Positions 59,898 to 64,000 of a stretch of 64,000 nucleotides of DNA are shown here, piece after piece; position 1 is the first letter of the stretch; each line of letters begins with the position of its first letter. Below the pieces are notes generated by a model, which worked only from the letters and a program-made list of their open reading frames with translations, had not been told where the DNA came from and made no database searches. Made by a program: the position numbers and the translations under genes. The stretch comes from Pseudomonas multiresinivorans (GTDB lineage: Bacteria; Pseudomonadota; Gammaproteobacteria; Pseudomonadales; Pseudomonadaceae), in assembly GCF_012971725.1 (NCBI RefSeq), contig NZ_CP048833.1:1488001-1552000 (forward strand). The letters run 5' to 3'.

Positions 59898-60653
59898 ATG
59901 CTCAACATAGTAGTTCCTATGGCCGGCGCCGGTAGCCGTTTCGCGGTCGCAGGATACAAGGATCCCAAGCCGCTGATTCCGGTGCATGGCGTGCCGATGA
60001 TCAAGGTGGTGATCGACAACCTCACGCCGGCTTGCGAGCACCGCTTCATCTTTATCTGCCAGGCGGCGCACGTAGAAGCCTATGGTCTGCAGGAGAAGCT
60101 GCAGGCCTGGGCGCCGGGCTGCGCCATCGTCGAGCTCGACGGCCTCACCGAAGGCGCCGCCTGCACGGTGTACGCCGCCAAGGAACTGATCAACGCCGAT
60201 GACCCGGTGATGATCGCCAACAGCGACCAGTACGTGGACATCGACATCAATGACTACCTGCGCTCCATGGAAGAGCAGCAGGCGGACGGCCTGATCATGA
60301 CGATGAAGGCGGATGACCCGAAATGGTCCTTCGTCGGCTTCGACGAGGCGGGTCGCATCGACCGTGTCATCGAGAAGGAAGTGATTTCCGACGAAGCCAC
60401 CGTGGGCATCTACAACTTCCGCAGCGGCCGCGAGCTGATCGCCGCGATCGAATCCATGTTCGACAAGAACCTGCGGGTGAACGGCGAATTCTACGTAGCG
60501 CCGGCCTACAACGAGATGATCGGCGACGACGCCCGCGTCGTGCACTACAGCATCGGTTCCGAAGGCGCTGGCATGTATGGCCTGGGCATTCCCGCGGACC
60601 TCGACCTGTTCCTTGGCCTGTCGGTCAGCCAGACAGCCACGGCGGGTCGCTGA
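59898..60653 (+). CDS. Sugar-phosphate-type nucleotidyltransferase (first of two paralogues)
   Basis: A 251-residue NTP-transferase of the sugar-1-phosphate family. The signature is PMAGAGSRF with R14 and DPKPLI with K24; the metal Asp is D110 in IANSDQY; LTEGAACTVYAAK (83-95) is also conserved. It should make an NDP-activated sugar or polyol from its phosphate. GAAGGA precedes the ATG, 12 bases after the ATPase stop. The second paralogue at 61925 lacks these residues, so this is probably the active one. The substrate is unknown. Confidence 0.85.
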   Translation: MLNIVVPMAGAGSRFAVAGYKDPKPLIPVHGVPMIKVVIDNLTPACEHRFIFICQAAHVEAYGLQEKLQAWAPGCAIVELDGLTEGAACTVYAAKELINADDPVMIANSDQYVDIDINDYLRSMEEQQADGLIMTMKADDPKWSFVGFDEAGRIDRVIEKEVISDEATVGIYNFRSGRELIAAIESMFDKNLRVNGEFYVAPAYNEMIGDDARVVHYSIGSEGAGMYGLGIPADLDLFLGLSVSQTATAGR

Positions 60654-60655
60654 TC

Positions 60656-61273
60656 ATGCAGATCATCAGTCATCGCGGTTACTGGCTGGAGCGGTCCGAG
60701 CGCAACCTCAAGGTCGCCTTCGATCGCTCCTTCGACCTGGGATTCGGCACCGAGACCGACGTGCGCGACGTCGCTGGCCGGCTCGTCATTTCCCATGACA
60801 TGCCCAACGGCGAAGAGATGTCCCTGGACGACCTGCTGCGGATCATGGCCGGGCGCAACCTGCCGCTGGCGATGAACATCAAGGCCGATGGCCTCTGCGA
60901 GCCGCTCAAGGCGATGTTCGAGGCCCACGGCCATAGCAACTGGTTCGTATTCGACATGGCGGTGCCGGACATGCGCAGCTACCTCACCAGCGGCGTCTGC
61001 ACCTATACGCGTCTGAGCGAGGTCGAGCCGGTCCCCGCGTGGCTGAAAGAATCCGATGGCATCTGGCTGGATAGCTTCGGCCGCGAGTGGTACTCGCGAG
61101 ACCAGCTGGCCGAGTTGCTGGCCGGTGGCAAGCAAGTCTGCGTCGTCTCCTCCGAGTTGCATGGTCGCGAGCAACTGCCGCTGTGGCAGCTGCTGGCCGA
61201 ATTCCAGGGTGCTGCGAATCTGACGCTGTGTACCGATCTGCCCGAATCCGCTCGCTCTTTCTTCAAGGAATGA
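60656..61273 (+). CDS. Glycerophosphodiester phosphodiesterase-like protein
   Basis: A 205-residue protein resembling the GDPD/PLC barrel. ISHRGYW (H6, R7), TETDVR (E33, D35) and ISHD (H47, D48) match the catalytic and metal residues of GDPD. It is shorter than typical enzymes (about 240-300), so the barrel may be trimmed. There is no signal peptide. In an exporter cluster it suggests that a glycerol-phosphate or other phosphodiester is formed or broken in the product. It starts two bases after the nucleotidyltransferase stop codon. Confidence 0.75.
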   Translation: MQIISHRGYWLERSERNLKVAFDRSFDLGFGTETDVRDVAGRLVISHDMPNGEEMSLDDLLRIMAGRNLPLAMNIKADGLCEPLKAMFEAHGHSNWFVFDMAVPDMRSYLTSGVCTYTRLSEVEPVPAWLKESDGIWLDSFGREWYSRDQLAELLAGGKQVCVVSSELHGREQLPLWQLLAEFQGAANLTLCTDLPESARSFFKE

Positions 61274-61277
61274 ACTC

Positions 61278-61922
61278 ATGATCAAAGCTGTGATTTTCGA
61301 CATGGATGGTGTGCTGATCGAAGCGAAGGATTGGCACTACGAGGCTTTGAACAAGGCGCTCAACCTGTTTGGCCACACCATCAGCCGTCATGACCACCTG
61401 ACCACCTACGACGGGCTGCCGACCTCGCGCAAGCTCAACATGCTCAGCGTCGAGCATGACCTGCCGGTGGAACTGCACAACTTCATCAACGAGATGAAGC
61501 AGGCGTACACGATGGAAATCGTCTACTCGCAGTGCAAGCCCACCTTCAATCACCAGTACGCCCTGTCCTCGCTGAAGAACCGTGGCTACAAGCTGGCCGT
61601 GGCTTCCAACTCCATCCGCAACACCGTCGAGGTGATGATGGACAAGGCCCGCCTGGACCAGTACCTGGACCTGAAGCTGTCCAACGAGGACGTCAAGAGT
61701 CCCAAGCCCGCACCGGACATCTACACCAAGGCTATCCAATCCTTCGGCCTGTCGCCCGATGAGTGCCTGATCGTCGAGGACAACGAGAACGGCATTCGTG
61801 CCGCTCGCGCTTCGGGAGCCCATGTGCTGGTCGTCGAGGACGTGGCCGACGTCAACCTGGACAACATCACCCGCCGCATCGAGCAGATCGAAGCACAGCG
61901 GCAAGAGCGGCTGGAGGCCTGA
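61278..61922 (+). CDS. HAD-superfamily hydrolase/phosphatase
   Basis: A 214-residue HAD protein of the beta-phosphoglucomutase / phosphatase subfamily. Motif I is VIFDMDGVL (D8, D10), motif II VASNSI, motif III KPAPDIYTKA and motif IV VEDNENGI. A helical cap lies between (about 15-90). It probably dephosphorylates or isomerises a sugar phosphate for the neighbouring nucleotidyltransferase. Its start is four bases after the GDPD-like stop. Confidence 0.85.
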   Translation: MIKAVIFDMDGVLIEAKDWHYEALNKALNLFGHTISRHDHLTTYDGLPTSRKLNMLSVEHDLPVELHNFINEMKQAYTMEIVYSQCKPTFNHQYALSSLKNRGYKLAVASNSIRNTVEVMMDKARLDQYLDLKLSNEDVKSPKPAPDIYTKAIQSFGLSPDECLIVEDNENGIRAARASGAHVLVVEDVADVNLDNITRRIEQIEAQRQERLEA

Positions 61923-61924
61923 TC

Positions 61925-62656
61925 ATGCGTAAACTGAACATCGTACTGCTCGCCGGTGGCGAAGGTGCCTCGGTGAAGGCCGAAAGCAGCTACCCCGATT
62001 ACCTCTCCGAGCGTGACGGCATTCCTCTGATCCAGCACCTGGTGGAGAACTGCCTCGCCCTTGAGCCCGCGCGCATCATCTGCATGCTGCCCAAGGACGA
62101 CGTCAGCAAGTACCACCTGCGCAACATGCTGCAGCAGATGACCCCGGTCGCCTCCGTACAGGCTGTCCAGGCACTGACCATGGGTGCGGCCTGCACCGCG
62201 CTGCTGGCAGCGGAAAGCATCGACAACGATGACGAGCTGCTGATCATCAACTGCAACGAGCTGCTCGACGGTTCGCTTCGCGACATCATCGGCGGCTTCC
62301 GCAACGACCAGTGCGACGCTGGCGTGGTGGTCTTCAAGTCCCTGCACCCGCGTTATTCCTTCGTGCGCATGAATGCCGAGGGCTACGTCACCGAGGCAGC
62401 CGAGAAGAACCCGATCAGCAACCACGCGGTGGCGGGTCTGTACTGGTTCGACCGTGGCGCGGTGTTCGTCGAGGCGGTGAAGGAAATGATCCGCAAGGAC
62501 GCCAAGGTGAATGATGTCTTCTACATCGCTCCGGCGCTCAATGAGCTGGTGCTGCTGCACAAGAAGATCGGCACCTTCCGTGTCGAGCCCAGCCAGTACC
62601 ATCCGCTGAAGAACACCCATCAGCTGCACGCGTTCGAAACAGTAGGTGCCCGATGA
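61925..62656 (+). CDS. Nucleotidyltransferase paralogue lacking catalytic residues
   Basis: A 243-residue protein with the same fold and length as the first nucleotidyltransferase, sharing segments such as LTMGAACTALLAA versus LTEGAACTVYAAK. At the signature, LLAGGEGASVKAESSYPDYL has no Arg equivalent to R14 and no Lys equivalent to K24, and the metal Asp is Asn111 (INCNELL). It may be a pseudoenzyme, a regulatory partner of the first, or an enzyme with a different chemistry. It starts two bases after the HAD stop and overlaps the cupin gene by four bases. Confidence 0.78.
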   Translation: MRKLNIVLLAGGEGASVKAESSYPDYLSERDGIPLIQHLVENCLALEPARIICMLPKDDVSKYHLRNMLQQMTPVASVQAVQALTMGAACTALLAAESIDNDDELLIINCNELLDGSLRDIIGGFRNDQCDAGVVVFKSLHPRYSFVRMNAEGYVTEAAEKNPISNHAVAGLYWFDRGAVFVEAVKEMIRKDAKVNDVFYIAPALNELVLLHKKIGTFRVEPSQYHPLKNTHQLHAFETVGAR

Positions 62657-62979
62657 ATTCCGCCAACCTGAAGGACATGGTCAAGGGCTGGTTCGTCGGT
62701 GGTTTCACCCCCACGGCATTCAGTACCCAGGCCTGCGAAGTCGCGGTCAAGCCCTATCAGGAGGGTGATGCCGAGGCCGCGCATTACCACAAGATCGCCA
62801 CCGAGGTGACCCTGGTGCTCTCCGGTGAAGTGGAAATGTGCGGCAAGACCTGGGGCGCCGGCGAGATCATCGTACTGGAGCCGGGCGATATCACCGCCTT
62901 CAAGGCGCTTTCCGATGCCGTCACCGTAGTGGTGAAGATTCCTGGTGCACTGAACGACAAGTATCTCGTAGAAGCATGA
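62653..62979 (+). CDS. Small cupin-domain protein
   Basis: A 108-residue single-cupin protein. The first cupin motif is AHYHKIATEVTLVLSGEVEMCG (about 39-60), with H39, H41 and E45 as possible metal ligands; the second is EPGDITAFKALSDAV, where the usual His is absent. It could be a sugar epimerase or isomerase, an oxygenase, or a binding protein. It is translationally coupled on both sides (ATGA upstream, ATGA downstream). Confidence 0.75.
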   Translation: MNSANLKDMVKGWFVGGFTPTAFSTQACEVAVKPYQEGDAEAAHYHKIATEVTLVLSGEVEMCGKTWGAGEIIVLEPGDITAFKALSDAVTVVVKIPGALNDKYLVEA

Positions 62980-64000
62980 AGACGATTCAGCTCCAACATG
63001 ACGCGAAGCTGGGCTATCTGCTGCCCAAGCAGCTTCGCGCCATTCCCGCCGATCTGGACGTTACGCAAGACTGCCAGCAGTTGATCTCCTTCCGGGCTTT
63101 CAAGGACCGCAGCCCGAACGTCACGGTCAAGAAGGTGCATGCCGCGAAACGGCCGCTGGATATCTATGGGGCTGGCTCGTATTGCTTCTATGGGCTGCAG
63201 AGCGACTCGCCACTGGCGCCATTGCTGTTATGGGATGCGGCGCATTTCCTGGAGGTCGGGAAGACCCTGACGCTGGTCGAGGATGTGCCGCAGGAAAGCT
63301 ATCTGGATCGCGATTACTTCACTGGGGCGCTGACCTGCGTCGAGCGCAGCCCGACCCGTGTCACCTACCGGAAAGTGGCCCGGTTGCCGGCAGAGGCCGA
63401 TGATGACCTCGATAGCTGGACCTTTGGCCTGCCGGTCGGCCCGGAAGATGCCACCGTGCTCAACGCCGTCGTGCAGCGCATTCTCGAACTGGATATCCCT
63501 AACAAGGAAATCCTGCTCTGCGGTACACCCGGCAAGAACTTCCGCTACTTCGATCAAGTGCGCATCGTCGGTGAGGACATTACCGCGCCTCCCGTGCAGA
63601 TCTGCAAAAAGAAGAATCGCCTGGCCCAGGAGGCTCGCTACAACAACCTGGTGATCCTGCACGACCGCGTGTTCCTGCCCAGTCATTTCGGCGAGATGGT
63701 TCGTCGCTTCGGCCCCCGTTATCCGCTGATGACGCTGCAGAGCCTGTTCTTCGATAACCGCGTCTGCCTGTACCCGCGTCGCTATTCCGATCTGGGCATG
63801 TCAGTGAGTGAAATGGGCGGCGGCATCAAAGGTCTGCATCGCACCAGTCAGAGCGCCGTCACTGTCGCACCGTCCACCTTCACCGAACTCGAGCGCTCGG
63901 GCTTCTGCTTCGCCAATCCGATCCGCTACAACAACGATATTTCCTACCCTACCGGCAGCCTCTATATCTGTCGCAAGGAGGTTTGGAAGTGTTGCCCACT
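62976..64000 (+). CDS. Unrecognised protein of the polysaccharide cluster, cut by the window edge
   Basis: At least 341 residues, open at the right edge. There is no signal peptide or membrane segment. I do not recognise the family with confidence; segments such as NNLVILHDRVFLPSHFGEMV and YPRRYSDLGMSVSEMGGGIKG are suggestive of an enzyme acting on polymer or glycan substrates, but this is not evidence of function. Its ATG overlaps the cupin stop by four bases. Near the edge, AAGGAGG and a GTG (63989) suggest that another gene begins within its end. Confidence 0.7.
   Translation, partial: MKTIQLQHDAKLGYLLPKQLRAIPADLDVTQDCQQLISFRAFKDRSPNVTVKKVHAAKRPLDIYGAGSYCFYGLQSDSPLAPLLLWDAAHFLEVGKTLTLVEDVPQESYLDRDYFTGALTCVERSPTRVTYRKVARLPAEADDDLDSWTFGLPVGPEDATVLNAVVQRILELDIPNKEILLCGTPGKNFRYFDQVRIVGEDITAPPVQICKKKNRLAQEARYNNLVILHDRVFLPSHFGEMVRRFGPRYPLMTLQSLFFDNRVCLYPRRYSDLGMSVSEMGGGIKGLHRTSQSAVTVAPSTFTELERSGFCFANPIRYNNDISYPTGSLYICRKEVWKCCP
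63975..63991 (+). promoter_or_regulatory. Ribosome binding site for a possible next gene
   Basis: AAGGAGG (63975-63981) is seven bases before GTG at 63989, in a different frame from the open gene across it. This fits the overlapping style of the operon, but only three and a third codons are visible. Confidence 0.4.

Noticed and set aside
1..64000. Possible tRNA, rRNA or insertion sequence genes
   Set aside because: None was recognised on reading both strands. No transposase-like protein is present among the frames and no long terminal inverted repeats with target duplications were seen.

Overview
The window is a GC-rich chromosomal stretch from a Pseudomonas of the P. aeruginosa / P. nitroreducens / P. 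citronellolis type. The evidence is gene content and order (tauABCD with a 3-mercaptopropionate dioxygenase, cioAB, and the run DctP - fpr - mscL - two DUF465 genes - radA - PilZ - DUF3015 - cstA - cobW), plus intergenic REP-type palindromes (GTAGGAGCGAGCTTGCTCGC and its inverse) typical of the genus. Most of it reads as ordinary core and metabolic DNA. No rRNA, tRNA, insertion sequence, prophage or CRISPR array was seen.

Layout. 1-3.2 kb: a thiolase, then an Lrp-type regulator divergent from an EamA exporter. 3.3-15.1 kb: an organosulfur locus. A four-domain rhodanese and a thiol dioxygenase face a LysR gene; then come an alkanesulfonate-type flavin monooxygenase, three sulfonate/taurine binding proteins served by one ATPase and one permease (TauBC), a short acyl-CoA-dehydrogenase-like protein and TauD. 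15-20.7 kb: an OPT transporter, a BetT choline transporter and two small genes. 20.7-23.8 kb: a leftward metQ-like / trans-sulfuration enzyme / unusual sigma54-type AAA+ gene set. 24.2-26.9 kb: cyanide-insensitive oxidase cioAB plus a DUF2474 peptide. 27-34.7 kb: an MFS transporter, then a periplasmic molybdenum hydroxylase operon (Mo subunit, 2Fe-2S subunit, tri-haem cytochrome c, XdhC, MocA). 34.9-37.8 kb: a hydrolase, a vapBC toxin-antitoxin pair and rlmG. 38-49.1 kb: the conserved radA/cstA neighbourhood. 49.4-57.6 kb: a GntR regulator and a seven-gene operon joining a polyamine-type ABC importer to two amidohydrolases and a flavin-reductase-fold protein.

57.7 kb to the end: after an A+T-rich gap without a convincing gene, a tightly overlapped operon begins: ABC-2 polysaccharide exporter (Wzm/Wzt type), a nucleotidyltransferase, a GDPD-like phosphodiesterase, a HAD phosphatase, a second nucleotidyltransferase that has lost its catalytic residues, a cupin, and an unrecognised protein cut by the window edge. 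This is the best candidate for an undescribed system: it looks like machinery to make and export a glycan or glycan-phosphate built from an unusual activated precursor.

Other points worth attention: the second amidohydrolase lacks the canonical HxH metal motif; the sigma54-type AAA+ protein lacks both GAFTGA and a DNA-binding domain; two intrinsic terminators sit directly in front of start codons (22898-22926 and 48030-48058); and four families of intergenic repeats recur through the window. All functional calls come from reading the sequence by eye, with no database search.
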